A stretch of DNA of 64,000 nt from Salinicoccus cyprini (GTDB lineage: Bacteria; Bacillota; Bacilli; Staphylococcales; Salinicoccaceae): contig NZ_VMSJ01000002.1 of assembly GCF_007713705.1 (NCBI RefSeq), forward strand, positions 62,001 through 126,000, read 5' to 3'. Below are positions 26,685 to 36,780 of the stretch, in pieces (position 1 is the first letter of the stretch; each line of letters begins with the position of its first letter). The position numbers and the translations under genes are program-made. Below the pieces are notes generated by a model, which searched no databases, was not told where the DNA came from, and saw only the letters and a list, made by a program, of their open reading frames with translations.

Positions 26685-27423
26685 GCTTTCCTCCCGGAAA
26701 TTTCTGTCTGTTCAGCATCTCGTCGATACCCAGGTAGTATGGCTTACTGAAGAATGTAGAAACGAACCCAGTCCACGTCCCTATTCTATTGTTGCTCGTT
26801 CTTTCCTGCAGGTACTGCTTGTAGGTATCATTGTATTTTTCAAGCAGTGGTTTCAGGTCGTGCTTGTAGCGCTCTTCATGATATACGGCTTCTTTCGGAA
26901 GTCGCGGTTTCTGATCGACATCTTCGTCAGGATGGCCGATGCATAACCCGGAGACTGGAATGACGTACTCTGGAAGTTCGAGCATGTCGATGACTTCACC
27001 AGACTGCCTGCGAATGCCTCCGATGGCGACAGTCCCAAGGCCCATGGATTCCGCCGCAACTACCGCTGTCCCAAGAGCAATGCCGACGTCTGTTGCTCCG
27101 ACAATCAATGAATCGATATCATTCGTAATATTCAATGGCGTACCTTCCATTTCACTGGCGATGGCGGTACGGTAGTAATCCGCACAGAAAATCAGAAAGA
27201 CAGGTGCTTCTTCAATGTGCTTCTGATTGCCGCACAGTTCAGCAAGCTGCTTCTTGCGTGCTTTATCTTTCACAGCAATGATCGTATACTGCTGGCCATT
27301 GATCCAATTTGGAGACGCCTGAACGGATTCTATAATTTCATCTAGCTGTTTGTCGCTGACCGGTTGATCCGTGTAGGAACGGATTGACCGGTGGCTCTGT
27401 AGTGTTTCTATGACTTCATTCAC
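26668..27423 (-). CDS. NfrA-type NADPH-dependent flavin/nitroreductase
   Basis: 251 residues, FMN-binding nitroreductase fold: HRSIRSYTDQPVSDKQLDEII at the N-terminus, QASPNWINGQQY, DVGIALGTAVVAAESMGLG, and CIGHPDEDVDQKPRLP near 170-185. Members such as S. aureus NfrA reduce flavins, nitro compounds and disulfides during oxidative stress. A cluster of ATAACG hexamers lies 84-172 bp upstream. Confidence 0.9.
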   Translation of the reverse strand: MNEVIETLQSHRSIRSYTDQPVSDKQLDEIIESVQASPNWINGQQYTIIAVKDKARKKQLAELCGNQKHIEEAPVFLIFCADYYRTAIASEMEGTPLNITNDIDSLIVGATDVGIALGTAVVAAESMGLGTVAIGGIRRQSGEVIDMLELPEYVIPVSGLCIGHPDEDVDQKPRLPKEAVYHEERYKHDLKPLLEKYNDTYKQYLQERTSNNRIGTWTGFVSTFFSKPYYLGIDEMLNRQKFPGGKQTPEQ

Positions 27424-27506
27424 GTTTTACAGCCTCCTATTCGATTTGCATGGTAGGAGTTTAGCAATCTTTGGAGTATGAACGCAAATAAACAGCAACG
27501 GGAATT

Positions 27507-27595
27507 ATAACGTGTTATCGGACGGCCAGGTTGATAACGCCGTAATAACGCTGTATAACGCCCGGGAATACTATTGAACGTACAGTCATATAACG
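27507..27595. repeat. Cluster of five ATAACG hexamers
   Basis: Five direct copies at 27507, 27534, 27545, 27555 and 27590, the middle three 10-11 bp apart (one helical turn). They fill the 235-bp gap between the nitroreductase start and the histidine kinase 3' end; no ORF is apparent there. Confidence 0.55.
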
Positions 27596-27658
27596 ACGTG
27601 CGTTGCGATTTTACATATCGTGATGCATTATATCAGTGGAGTGATTACTTCCTCTCCC

Positions 27659-29122
27659 TCATTTTTTACTGAGTGTTATGACGAAATGCAGGCCGCTGCT
27701 TTTGGAGATGTGGGAAAGCTCTCCATTGTGAAAATCGATGGCATCCAGAATGATGGAACCTCCGATTCCATGGCCTTCCCTTTCTTTCTTGGTTGAAGAA
27801 GTGCCTCTGAAGGCCTGCATGTCCATTGATCCGATTCCATGTCCATTATCCCTGTAGTCGATGATCAGATCATCTTCTGTATCCCTCACGTGTATTGAAA
27901 TATCAGGATTGTGCCGGTTATGCTCAATACTGTTATCAATCAGATTGACGAACATCCTCTCCAGATAGAGCCGGTTGCCATAATACTCTGAGTCGACAAG
28001 GTCATGTGTGACTGTCATATGCCGGTATCCGATAGTCTGTTTGATACCATTGAGCAGATCGACGATGGAAAATGCTTCCCGGTCGATATTCATCTGACTG
28101 GTTTCAATTTTAAAATTATGATTCAGTCCATCTATAAGCTGTTCCATATACTTGGCTTTTTCGGAAATCAATCCACTGTATGCTTCTGTTTTGACTGGAT
28201 ATTGTGCCAGAATCTTTGAGTACCCATATATCGAAGTCAGTGGAGACTTCAGATCATGGGTAATCTGGCTGATCCACTTTTCACGATAGTAGCTGATCTG
28301 GTTCTGGTACAGATGGTCATCAATCAGCTGGGCGTTCAATGTCTCAAGTGATGTGTCCAGTTCCTGGAACAGCTTTTTTCCGCGTTTGTGATTATGTTCC
28401 GAACCGGGTTTATACAGTCTGCCCCGGGCAAGCTGTTCGATCCAGTCGATATAGAAGAATAAAGGTCTGCTGATGCGCCGGGACAGCAGTATGGCCATGA
28501 TGACTGTAATCAGGATATTCAAAGCCGGTACAACGAGCAGAATGATTCCAATTCTTTTGAACAGCGTGATGTCCCTTTCACTGAACTCATCGACATGCAC
28601 ATAATCCCGTTGGAGTGGGTTTTCTGTAAAGTAGAGACCGTCATCTTCAATATAATACTGGTATGCGTTGTGGTTATGAAGGTACAGACTGTTGATCAGC
28701 TTCGACATATCAACTGCATGGCTATTCTGGATTGAGAGGTTCTCGGGAGTCTCCTTTATCAGTATGACATGCTCCCCCTCTTTATAAGGCATTGCCATCG
28801 TGCCCCACAAGTTATCAAATATCCGCTGCTTCAGATTTCCAGCGTTTTCAGGATGGATGGCATCACCTTCATCATCGACGATATAGGCTTCCATATCACT
28901 CTCTTCGAGCATGTTCTGGAAATTCTCGCTGAAAGCATAATCGCCGCGGGTTCCGGTCACTCCGTTTATAAGATAATCCGCATCAATGTCTTCCATGGAA
29001 TTATAGAAGAGTATATTGAAATTGTAAAAGAACAGAATGAGACCGATGATCATCAAAAAAATACTGGAAGCAAGGAAAAGAAAAATGTACTTGATGAACT
29101 TGAGAGTAAAGCGTCTATTCAT
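27659..29122 (-). CDS. Sensor histidine kinase of a two-component system
   Basis: 487 residues. TM1 (IFLFLASSIFLMIIGLILFF, about 13-33), a ~170-residue extracytoplasmic sensor region, TM2 (IGIILLVVPALNILITVIMAIL), HAMP-like linker, HisKA with phospho-acceptor His in ISQITHDLKSPLTS, and an ATPase domain with N-box NLIDNSIEHN, DNGHGIG and GHGIGGSI. ATG 29122 is preferred to an earlier in-frame start; it overlaps the regulator's stop by 8 bp. Stimulus unknown. Confidence 0.9.
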   Translation of the reverse strand: MNRRFTLKFIKYIFLFLASSIFLMIIGLILFFYNFNILFYNSMEDIDADYLINGVTGTRGDYAFSENFQNMLEESDMEAYIVDDEGDAIHPENAGNLKQRIFDNLWGTMAMPYKEGEHVILIKETPENLSIQNSHAVDMSKLINSLYLHNHNAYQYYIEDDGLYFTENPLQRDYVHVDEFSERDITLFKRIGIILLVVPALNILITVIMAILLSRRISRPLFFYIDWIEQLARGRLYKPGSEHNHKRGKKLFQELDTSLETLNAQLIDDHLYQNQISYYREKWISQITHDLKSPLTSIYGYSKILAQYPVKTEAYSGLISEKAKYMEQLIDGLNHNFKIETSQMNIDREAFSIVDLLNGIKQTIGYRHMTVTHDLVDSEYYGNRLYLERMFVNLIDNSIEHNRHNPDISIHVRDTEDDLIIDYRDNGHGIGSMDMQAFRGTSSTKKEREGHGIGGSIILDAIDFHNGELSHISKSSGLHFVITLSKK

Positions 29123-29795
29123 GGTCCTGTCCTTTAAATATGTATCCTTTGCCTCTGATAGTGACAATAAGTGCCGGATGATCGGGGTCCATTTCAATCT
29201 TCTTTCTTAAAGTCCGCATGTGTACCATAAGCGTATTATCGTCGGTCACCCTATGGTAGCCCCAAACTTTATCATATAGCTGTTCTTTGGTGAGAATCTG
29301 ATTCCTATTATGTATGAAGAATAAAAGCAGGTCGTATTCCCTTGAAGTCAGTCTGACCGGCTGACCATTGACAAAAACCTCGGCAGCATTCGAATTTATT
29401 CTTAGGTGGCCATATTCATATATTCTGGCCCTGTCGAGATGGACGTTGACTCTATATGCCAGTTCCATTGGATCGAATGGTTTCTTGATGTAGTCCACCG
29501 CACCTTGTTCAAACCCTTTGTATACATCAAGCTCTGTATTTTTAGCGGTGACAATCAATATTTTCGTATAGGCAGTATCGATATATCGCATCAGTTCATA
29601 TCCGCTTTCGGTTTTCAAGTTCAGATCGAGCAGAATGACTTCGAACTGGTACTGGCTGATGAGTGCCCTGGCACTTCCGATATCTTCAGCAGTGTGAATT
29701 TTCGTGTTGTTCTTGCCGGCAAGGGCAAGCTGAATCAGCTCGCAAATGTCTTTATCGTCTTCAATAATCAGAACTTTGTTATCCATGCTGTTCAC
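29115..29795 (-). CDS. OmpR-family response regulator
   Basis: 226 residues. Receiver domain with the acidic pocket (IIEDDKD), phospho-acceptor Asp in VILLDLNLKTESG, and KKPFDPMEL; C-terminal winged helix with LTSREYDLLLFFIHNRNQ, ILTKEQLYDKVWGY, and MVHMRTLRKKIE. Cotranscribed with the kinase. Possible targets are close by (DUF418 gene, divergent) but not shown. Confidence 0.93.
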   Translation of the reverse strand: MNSMDNKVLIIEDDKDICELIQLALAGKNNTKIHTAEDIGSARALISQYQFEVILLDLNLKTESGYELMRYIDTAYTKILIVTAKNTELDVYKGFEQGAVDYIKKPFDPMELAYRVNVHLDRARIYEYGHLRINSNAAEVFVNGQPVRLTSREYDLLLFFIHNRNQILTKEQLYDKVWGYHRVTDDNTLMVHMRTLRKKIEMDPDHPALIVTIRGKGYIFKGQDHE

Positions 29796-29922
29796 CTCAA
29801 TACATATTCTATTACGTGTTGGAGTTGATGACCATTGATATTCGGATAATTAAGCTATATTTAAGGTGGGCATAAAGAGAGTTTAAGGTTCTTCCTTCAT
29901 AATGGATGGCGAGGTGATTGAC

Positions 29923-31128
29923 ATGAAAAGAATTGAAGCCGTGGATGCCATCAGAGGATTCAGCCTGTTCGGCATTTTCATGGCAAATCTGCTGATCTTC
30001 CAATATGGTCTGACCGGAAAGGATCATCTGGAATACTTTGAACTGCATCCTCTTAATGAGGGTATATTGAAAGGCGTAAAAATTATTTTTGAAAGTAGCT
30101 TCCTGCCCATCTTTGCCATTCTGTTCGGCTTCTCCCTGGACAGGCTGTTCCAGTCGATGAAGCGAAAGCAAGTGAAACTGAAGAGAATCAAGCTGTATAT
30201 GAGGGCCTTCACACTTATTGCGTTCGGTCTGCTTCACAGCTATTTCATATGGGAAGGTGACATTCTTCTGGCATATGGTATTGCCATGCTCTTCATCATC
30301 CCGTTCATCGGTCTCGGCAAAAGATTCTTCAAATGGGTGACCACCCTCTCCATTTCTGCAGCTTTACTGATTACATCACTCGCTGTCTTCGCACCGGCAG
30401 AAGAAGTCCCTGCTCCGAATGATGTAGATATGCAAGGCTACCTGAAGGAACTGAAATTCGCCTACGGAGAAGGTACATATGCAAATGCCTATCAAGCACG
30501 CAATCATCTGGAAGATCCTTATATTACAGAAATTGTAAGTTATCTTGAAGGCGCGGGCATCATTCTCTTGATTGCGGGTCTGCTGATGCCGATTTTCTAC
30601 TACAACATTGGAATCTATCTGTCGAAAAGCGACTGGTTCAGTAAAAATTCCAACCGGCTGCTAAGTGCCAACCTGTTCATCTTTCTGATTCCGGTAAGCA
30701 TATTCATGAAATCAAGCATCATCTGGATGGACAACAAAGACCTGGCCTCCATGCTTCACATTTTCTTCGGAAGCGTGCTTTCTTTCGGTCTTATTGTGCT
30801 GATCAGAAATCTCCACACGAAGTATCGACAAAATTTCATCTTCATCGGATTTAGAAGCATGGGGAAACTGTCGCTCACCATGTATATCATGCAGAGTCTG
30901 ATTGCGACTACCCTCTTCTATGGATATGGGCTCGGCTGGTTCGGACGTGATATATTCGGTCAGGCTGTCATCATATTCCTGCTGGTCTATGTGTTTCAGA
31001 TGTTTCTGGCGACCTGGTATACATCAAAATTTCGATATGGTCCGCTTGAATACCTGCTGAGAGTCGCAACTTATTTTCATCCGAAAGCCAGGCAATGGCA
31101 TTTTAAAAAAGAGAAAACATCAGTTTGA
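29923..31128 (+). CDS. DUF418 (YeiB-like) membrane protein
   Basis: 401 residues with about nine membrane segments. The start RIEAVDAIRGFSLFGIFMANL is the family's hallmark, and the C-terminal DUF418 block contains GKLSLTMYIMQSL and GPLEYLLRVATY. Function is unknown; the family is related to acyltransferase-3-like membrane proteins. ATG 29923 follows GAGGTG. Divergent from the two-component operon. Confidence 0.88.
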   Translation: MKRIEAVDAIRGFSLFGIFMANLLIFQYGLTGKDHLEYFELHPLNEGILKGVKIIFESSFLPIFAILFGFSLDRLFQSMKRKQVKLKRIKLYMRAFTLIAFGLLHSYFIWEGDILLAYGIAMLFIIPFIGLGKRFFKWVTTLSISAALLITSLAVFAPAEEVPAPNDVDMQGYLKELKFAYGEGTYANAYQARNHLEDPYITEIVSYLEGAGIILLIAGLLMPIFYYNIGIYLSKSDWFSKNSNRLLSANLFIFLIPVSIFMKSSIIWMDNKDLASMLHIFFGSVLSFGLIVLIRNLHTKYRQNFIFIGFRSMGKLSLTMYIMQSLIATTLFYGYGLGWFGRDIFGQAVIIFLLVYVFQMFLATWYTSKFRYGPLEYLLRVATYFHPKARQWHFKKEKTSV

Positions 31129-31133
31129 AAAAG

Positions 31134-31163
31134 AAGCTCAGGCGCTGTTCTGCGTCTGAGCTT
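31134..31163. terminator. Bidirectional terminator between DUF418 and CHAP genes
   Basis: Stem AGCTCAG / CTGAGCT with a long, partly paired loop between convergent genes; it overlaps the 3' end of the CHAP gene. A-rich left flank, T-rich right flank. Confidence 0.65.
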
Positions 31164-31644
31164 TCATCTCCTTCGGTCTTGGATTCACCTTGGGATGGAT
31201 ATATGCGTATTCGTCAATTCTGTCAGCGGTGATGGTACGTTCTGTCACCTCATAGGGTTCACGGTAATTCATTTCGGATATATCAATCGATCCGTCCTCA
31301 TTGACGGTCTCTATATAGGCGACATGACCAATCTCGCCTCTTGAAGTCTGAAGGATGGCGCCTTCTGCGGGTTCATCATTGACTGTGTAGCCATCTGTCT
31401 TGGCTCTTGCCGCCCAGAATTCTGCATTGCGCCAGCTTGTTTCAATCATTTCTCCATTTGCTTTTACCTTATTGAATACATAAAAGGTGCATTCACCTGC
31501 ATCATAGAAATTCGTGGCCATCGGATCGGGGAGCAGTGTATATTCCAAAGTACCTATCAGCCCTCTTTCAGTCTGGCGGTCCACTATGAATAGTCCTGTT
31601 GTGATGAGTATGATTATAAAAAGAAAAACAATCAGTTTTTTCAC
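31138..31644 (-). CDS. Membrane-anchored CHAP-domain protein (putative peptidoglycan amidase/endopeptidase)
   Basis: 168 residues. An N-terminal hydrophobic segment (LIVFLFIIILITTGLFIV) is followed by a CHAP domain with catalytic Cys in AGECTFYVFNKV, His in GHVAYIE, and SEMNY near the end. CHAP enzymes cleave peptide or amide bonds in peptidoglycan. GTG 31644 is chosen because GGGGGA lies about 10 nt before it; an earlier in-frame ATG has no RBS. Confidence 0.82.
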   Translation of the reverse strand: MKKLIVFLFIIILITTGLFIVDRQTERGLIGTLEYTLLPDPMATNFYDAGECTFYVFNKVKANGEMIETSWRNAEFWAARAKTDGYTVNDEPAEGAILQTSRGEIGHVAYIETVNEDGSIDISEMNYREPYEVTERTITADRIDEYAYIHPKVNPRPKEMKAQTQNSA

Positions 31645-31737
31645 GTGAAACACTCCCCCTTTCCGATGTGGATTCAAATGCATTACATGAAATTATACAA
31701 TTATTCATCTTCCTATAAAATAATATTGCTCAAAATA

Positions 31738-31767
31738 AAAACAGCGGACCTCGGGGTCCGCTGTTTT
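31738..31767 (-). terminator. Intrinsic terminator
   Basis: Perfect stem AAAACAGCGGACC / GGTCCGCTGTTTT with a 4-nt loop, downstream of the minus-strand DoxX-like gene; T-run follows. Confidence 0.9.
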
Positions 31768-31795
31768 TATATGATGTTTCCAGGTTAAGAAAACA

Positions 31796-32146
31796 TTATT
31801 TTTTATTGAACGTGCTCGCAAAGCTCAACGCACTGAGTCCAAGGAATTTAAGTGCATTTTTGCTGCCTTCGTAGCCGTGTCCGGCCTTGTAGTGCTTATA
31901 TGCTGCCACACCCATTACGGAACCGACCATGATGGAACCGATGCGTGTGAATGATTTACCAAGGAAGGATGCAAACAGAAGCATTGCGCCGATGGCTTCA
32001 AGATAGCCTGCAATCTTCATCTGGTTGGGATTGACATTGAATTCCTTTTCGAAATCCTCGCCGACCTGTCCTTCATTCTCAACTTTTGTCAGTCCGCTTT
32101 CAATGATATTTTTTCCAATGAAAGCATTCAATAGATAGTGAATCAT
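31796..32146 (-). CDS. Small DoxX-like membrane protein
   Basis: 116 residues with three to four hydrophobic segments. IAGYLEAIGAMLLFASFL and VGSVMGVAAYKHYKAGHG resemble DoxX/DoxD-type proteins. Function unknown. Monocistronic, with its own RBS (GGAGAGGAT) and terminator. Confidence 0.6.
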   Translation of the reverse strand: MIHYLLNAFIGKNIIESGLTKVENEGQVGEDFEKEFNVNPNQMKIAGYLEAIGAMLLFASFLGKSFTRIGSIMVGSVMGVAAYKHYKAGHGYEGSKNALKFLGLSALSFASTFNKK

Positions 32147-32228
32147 CTGTATCCTCTCCTTTTCATGTTTTCCAGTTTCGCAGAAATGGAGAGGCTTGTC
32201 ATGTTATATGCTTACATAATGTAATTAT

Positions 32229-34217
32229 TTAATTGATGTAGCGATAGGACATGAGTGCCTGGAGCATTTCGATCTCTTCCTGCAGTCTCGCTCCAATGTT
32301 GGTGTCCAGTATCATCTGTCTTTCAAGTTCTTCATCAACCACTCTGCGGACGGACATGGCATCGGCACCGTTCATCAGAACATTCTCTTTGGAATTGAAA
32401 TGCTGATGGGCCACCAGCTGCATGCCATAGGAATTGAACAGCAGCGTATATCCGGCTATTCCTGTCGTCTTCTGGTAGGCTTTCGAGAATCCGCCATCGA
32501 TGACGATCATCTTGCCGTTCGCCTTGATCGGATTTTCCCCGTCCCTTTCCTTTACAGGTGTATGTCCATTGATGATGTGCCCCTGCTCCGGATCGAGATC
32601 GAATTCCTCGAGCATTTTTTTACACATTTCACTATCTTCACGCAGATGATAATACGGGTTCTTTACTTCTTTATGGGAAGCCTTGTCCTCAATGAAGTAG
32701 CGTTCAAATGTTGTCATGGCACGTTTGCCGAACAGTGAGGAATATTTTCCGGTCCATAGATACCAGACAAGGTCGGTCGACAGGTCATCCGTCGATTCAA
32801 CATCTGCAAATGCCTTGCGCAGATGATATTCAAACTGATTCAGAAGCTCCCGTCCTTTATAGATTTCTCCATCAATCTCCATCTGTTCCATATCCCCATT
32901 CTCATCTACTGGGATACAGCCATGGATCAGCAGATTTCCGTTGTACTTCAAGTATAGGCTGCCTTTTTTCATCAGGAAGCTCATATGACGTTTCAGCTTT
33001 TCCGACTGCTGCACGGAGAGCAGGAGCTTATCGATGACTTCCTGCTCCTCTTCGAGCAGCTCTGCAGGATTCTCTGGATTGATGGTTTTGAAGCATGTAT
33101 TCTGCAGCGGATACGTCTGTCCGTAGACTGTAATTTCCTGCTTGTCGTATTCGACCTTTTCAAGCACCAGACGCTCGTCCATATCAAAGTATGGGCGTCG
33201 CTTGATGATCGGGCTTTCCAGTTTGAACTGGATCATGGCAATTGCCTGATGGATGATGGTAATCTGATGCTTCTCCTGTTCGGACAATGGCTTATCCGAC
33301 TGCTGCTTCGGATGGAACGCCGGATTATCGTCATAGTATTTCTCCGCCAGATTGAGCAGTGGACGCAAGTTGATGCCATATGCGTCCTCAATGATATCGA
33401 GGTTGTTGTAGCGTGCACAGATTCTGAGTATGTTCGCCAGGCATACTTTGGATCCTGCAAAGGCGCCGATCCACAGGACATCATGGTTGCCCCACTGGAT
33501 GTCGAGGGAATGGTAGTCGATCAGTGTATCCATGATCTTATCCGGTTCCGGTCCACGATCATAAATATCACCGACGACATGAAGATGGTCGACCACAAGA
33601 CGCTGTGTAGTATGCGACAGCCCGATGATCAGCTTTTCTGCCTGACCCAGGGAGATGATCTTTTCCACAATCTTCTCGTAATAAGGTTTCTTGTTGGTAT
33701 CTTCATCCGTCTTGTAGAGCAGCTCTTCGATGATGTAGACAAACTGCTTGGGCAGTGCCTTCCTCAGCTTCGACCGCGTATACTTCGAAGACGCATAGGA
33801 AATCAGTTCGATCATATGATGGATCTTCGTTTTATACCATTCGTTCAATGCCTCTTTGGAATCCACCTGATTTTTGATCAGCTTCATCTTATCCTCAGGG
33901 TAGTAGACAAGTGCTGCAAACTGGCTGATCTCCTCTTCCGACAGCCTGTCCTTGAAAATATCGTGAATCTTTACCCGGACATTGCCGGAGCCGTTTCTCA
34001 GTACATGCTGGAATGCATGGAACTCCCCGTGCAGATCACTGACAAAATGCTCTGTGCCTTTCGGAAGATCCAGAATGGATTCCAGGTTGATGATTTCCGT
34101 TACCACTTTCTCTTCGCTATCAAACTTCTCAGAGAGTAGATTCAGATACTTTGCTCTCATATCCCTGTCCCTGTCGATCGTCTGATATTTGAAATCGTTA
34201 CCAAAAGTATTCACCAT
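32229..34217 (-). CDS. fbp: Class III fructose-1,6-bisphosphatase
   Basis: 662-residue gluconeogenic enzyme that hydrolyses fructose-1,6-bisphosphate. The calcineurin-like phosphoesterase motifs are present: [34 protein letters not shown], and [15 protein letters not shown]. Length fits the Firmicute class III enzymes. ATG 34217 lies 8 nt after GGGAG; earlier in-frame codons lack an RBS. No operon partner is evident. Confidence 0.95.
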   Translation of the reverse strand: MVNTFGNDFKYQTIDRDRDMRAKYLNLLSEKFDSEEKVVTEIINLESILDLPKGTEHFVSDLHGEFHAFQHVLRNGSGNVRVKIHDIFKDRLSEEEISQFAALVYYPEDKMKLIKNQVDSKEALNEWYKTKIHHMIELISYASSKYTRSKLRKALPKQFVYIIEELLYKTDEDTNKKPYYEKIVEKIISLGQAEKLIIGLSHTTQRLVVDHLHVVGDIYDRGPEPDKIMDTLIDYHSLDIQWGNHDVLWIGAFAGSKVCLANILRICARYNNLDIIEDAYGINLRPLLNLAEKYYDDNPAFHPKQQSDKPLSEQEKHQITIIHQAIAMIQFKLESPIIKRRPYFDMDERLVLEKVEYDKQEITVYGQTYPLQNTCFKTINPENPAELLEEEQEVIDKLLLSVQQSEKLKRHMSFLMKKGSLYLKYNGNLLIHGCIPVDENGDMEQMEIDGEIYKGRELLNQFEYHLRKAFADVESTDDLSTDLVWYLWTGKYSSLFGKRAMTTFERYFIEDKASHKEVKNPYYHLREDSEMCKKMLEEFDLDPEQGHIINGHTPVKERDGENPIKANGKMIVIDGGFSKAYQKTTGIAGYTLLFNSYGMQLVAHQHFNSKENVLMNGADAMSVRRVVDEELERQMILDTNIGARLQEEIEMLQALMSYRYIN

Positions 34218-34320
34218 AGCACACACTCCCATTAAAATGTTACCTTCCATTATACTGGAATTTATTCAAATGTGTCATACACTTCGTATATTCGCATCTG
34301 AATGAATTCCAGTATGTAAA

Positions 34321-34977
34321 TCAGTCATCCAGCATGAAAGTCGTGTAGCGGATTCCATCCGTATGAACAACTTTGAGCCCGCTCTGCTCAGCAATATGGC
34401 GCATTGTCTTTGGTGTGTAGAAGGAAACATGGGTCCGATCGCGCATATAGTGCCAATTATTGAAATGGGATATGTCATTATGATGGAACAATGTCATGAC
34501 GGCGAGTACCCCATCCGGTTTGAGCAGTCCGGCAAAGCGTTTGAAGTAATGTAATGGATCCCCGAGATGCTCCACGACTTCGGTTGCTGTAATCAGATCA
34601 TATTTCTTGCCTTGATACACCTTGTCGGGAGCATAGAAGATATCATAGATATCCATCTGGAAGCCATGATTCTGCTCCAGGAGTGTTGCCAATACAGGTT
34701 CTGGTCCGCTGCCGAAATCGAACCCCTGTCTGCCTGTCCCGATGTAGGGAAATACAGCGTCGTCAAGAAACTTGTAGAAGAACGTCACGTATCTTGGATC
34801 TTCTATCGAGTTGTTATGTCTCCTATAGGATTGCCGTTCTTCATCTTCGGAAAGGAAGAAGGCTCGGTCCTTGAATATAAATTCACACCCAGTGCAGAGA
34901 TAGAATCGCCCCAGTTTTGCATGGGTATAGATTCTGACTGGCGTGTGACATAGTTTGCAGTGCTGGTCGACCATCAT
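34321..34977 (-). CDS. Class I SAM methyltransferase with N-terminal zinc ribbon
   Basis: 218 residues. Two CxxC pairs (CKLCH and CTGCE, about residues 7-32) form a probable zinc ribbon, followed by a methyltransferase domain with motif I FDFGSGPEPVL, a motif II region MDIYDIF, and EVVEHLGDPLHYF. The zinc ribbon plus methyltransferase layout resembles some RNA-modifying or sugar-modifying enzymes; the substrate is unknown. It lies 27 bp from the MFS gene end on the same strand. Confidence 0.78.
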   Translation of the reverse strand: MMVDQHCKLCHTPVRIYTHAKLGRFYLCTGCEFIFKDRAFFLSEDEERQSYRRHNNSIEDPRYVTFFYKFLDDAVFPYIGTGRQGFDFGSGPEPVLATLLEQNHGFQMDIYDIFYAPDKVYQGKKYDLITATEVVEHLGDPLHYFKRFAGLLKPDGVLAVMTLFHHNDISHFNNWHYMRDRTHVSFYTPKTMRHIAEQSGLKVVHTDGIRYTTFMLDD

Positions 34978-35004
34978 AGTTTCCTCCTCTGTCAGCAGTG
35001 GTGG

Positions 35005-36258
35005 CTAATGTAGAAATTTCTGCGGCTTTTTGGACAGTAGCGCGCATATGATGCCGATGACAGGAAAAATGAACATGATACTGATGACAGCAGTATAGCT
35101 GCCGAACGTATCATATCCGAGTCCAAAAGGCAGTGGTCCCAATGAAGAGCCGATGACGATCATGGTCGACCCGACACCATTGATGCTGCCTACATACCTT
35201 CTGCCGAAGTAGTTCGACCATACTACATTGGTACCGATACGTTCCAGGCCGTTCGAAATGCCCCAGATGACACCGAATAGAATGGCGAGATAATAGGTGG
35301 TGACGTTATTCAGCAGAAGCAGGATGATGATTTCTATAATAAATATCATAAGCAGAATATAATTTGTTCTGATACGGTCGGTAATCACACCGGATATGAA
35401 AGACATCGGTATACCCACAATTGCCATAAGGCTAAGTACCATGGCAGACGCACTGACTTCCAGTCCATTTTCACTGAAGATGGACACGATATGGAAGGTG
35501 ATGCCCGTATTGATCATGGAAGGGATACCGACACATATAAGAAGTGTCCAGAAAGAAAGCGTGCGTGATGCTTCTTTCAAGGTCCAGCTGTCTTCGAAAT
35601 CAAAAATGTCTACGTTTTCTGTTTCATCATCCCCTGCCTTTTTCTTCCGTGGACCATCTGGTGAAAGTCCAATCTGCTCTGGAGTATTATATGTAAAGAA
35701 CCATGCAATCGGAATGAATATTACAATCAGAGATACGCCCCAGAACTGCCAGGCAAAACGCCATCCCCATTCAGAAATGAGCCATACGTTGATGATTGGA
35801 AAAAGCATGGCACTCAAAAAGCTTCCGAGTGTCATCAAACTGAATGACAGCCCTCTTTTTCTTATGAACCACTGGGGGAGAAGCGTATTCGGAATCAGCG
35901 TCATACTGCCCTGTCCAAAGAGACGGATCAGGAAAAAGCCGATTGCCAGCATGAAAGTACTGGTTACAGCACTATTCAGGAAACAGGCCAGAGCCAGAAA
36001 GAAAGCGGCGATGATCATCATCTTTTTCTGGCCGAAGCGGTCGATGAAGTTTCCCACTGCAATCATGACAAAGCCGGCTACCAGAGTGGCGAAAGAGTAG
36101 ATGCTTGAAACTTCGGTCCGGCTCCATCCAAACGTATTGATATATTGATCGATAAAAACGGCATTTGAATAGGTCTGGCCCGGCCCTGAGAAAAATACTG
36201 CAAGACCACAGACAAAAACTATGACCCATCCATAGTAGAAATTCGTATTATTTTTCAT
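35005..36258 (-). CDS. MFS carrier, oxalate/formate antiporter or monocarboxylate-like
   Basis: 417 residues, 12 predicted membrane segments. YYGWVIVFVCGLAVFFSGPGQTYSNAVF at the N-terminus (split here as YYGWVIVFVCGLAVF and SGPGQTYSNAVF) and GNFIDRFGQKKMM in the motif-A loop are typical of the OFA/MCT branch. ATG 36258 is preferred to an upstream in-frame start. Substrate unknown, likely an organic anion. Confidence 0.82.
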   Translation of the reverse strand: MKNNTNFYYGWVIVFVCGLAVFFSGPGQTYSNAVFIDQYINTFGWSRTEVSSIYSFATLVAGFVMIAVGNFIDRFGQKKMMIIAAFFLALACFLNSAVTSTFMLAIGFFLIRLFGQGSMTLIPNTLLPQWFIRKRGLSFSLMTLGSFLSAMLFPIINVWLISEWGWRFAWQFWGVSLIVIFIPIAWFFTYNTPEQIGLSPDGPRKKKAGDDETENVDIFDFEDSWTLKEASRTLSFWTLLICVGIPSMINTGITFHIVSIFSENGLEVSASAMVLSLMAIVGIPMSFISGVITDRIRTNYILLMIFIIEIIILLLLNNVTTYYLAILFGVIWGISNGLERIGTNVVWSNYFGRRYVGSINGVGSTMIVIGSSLGPLPFGLGYDTFGSYTAVISIMFIFPVIGIICALLSKKPQKFLH

Positions 36259-36307
36259 TACAGTTCCACTTCCATCCAGGATTCCATGATTCACCATGAT
36301 AATGAAA

Positions 36308-36339
36308 AAGCTTATAGAATCCACATGATCCATAAGCTT
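36308..36339 (-). terminator. Terminator of sulP1-usp1
   Basis: Stem AAGCTTAT / ATAAGCTT with partial internal pairing, 9 bp after the usp stop, with a T5 run on the minus strand. Confidence 0.7.
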
Positions 36340-36347
36340 CTGATAGA

Positions 36348-36761
36348 TTACTTTACAATGATTACAGGGATTTCGGCACGCTTTGCCACCTTATGGCTGA
36401 CACTGCCAAGTACCATCTCCTGCAGCCCATTCAAGCCTCTTGTCCCGAGCACGACTGCCTGATGTTTTTCGCTGTTGGCAATTTTGACGACGGTCTCATT
36501 TGGTGTACCGTGTTCAAATTGCACCTTGTAGGGAATGTTATTGGTTTCGTAGAAATTGATGATGCTTTGCAACTTCTCTTTTCTTTTGGCATTTATGCTT
36601 TCACCAGGTGTGTTATGCAGAACGTCATCCTTTGAATCGTTTGTGTTGATGACGTTGAGGATGGTCACCTCCGAGTTCCCATCAATAAAATTCAATGTTT
36701 CCTCTGCTGCGCGATAGCTGTTTTCAGATCCGTCCGCTGCAAGTAGAATCTTTTTGTACAT
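36348..36761 (-). CDS. Universal stress protein, copy 1
   Basis: 137-residue UspA domain. ILLAADGSENSYRA starts it and the ATP-binding motif GTRGLNGLQEMVLGSVS (G-2x-G-9x-GS) is complete. It follows sulP1 by 19 bp and is probably cotranslated from the same mRNA. An almost matching gene follows sulP2 at 49481-49894, suggesting a functional link between carrier and Usp protein (inference). Confidence 0.92.
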   Translation of the reverse strand: MYKKILLAADGSENSYRAAEETLNFIDGNSEVTILNVINTNDSKDDVLHNTPGESINAKRKEKLQSIINFYETNNIPYKVQFEHGTPNETVVKIANSEKHQAVVLGTRGLNGLQEMVLGSVSHKVAKRAEIPVIIVK

Positions 36762-36780
36762 GGTATTCTCCCCTTTGTTT

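Noticed and set aside
32985-34139. 384-residue plus-strand frame opposite fbp
   Set aside because: It is the antisense shadow of a strongly conserved fructose bisphosphatase; composition is Leu/Phe-rich with no domain pattern.
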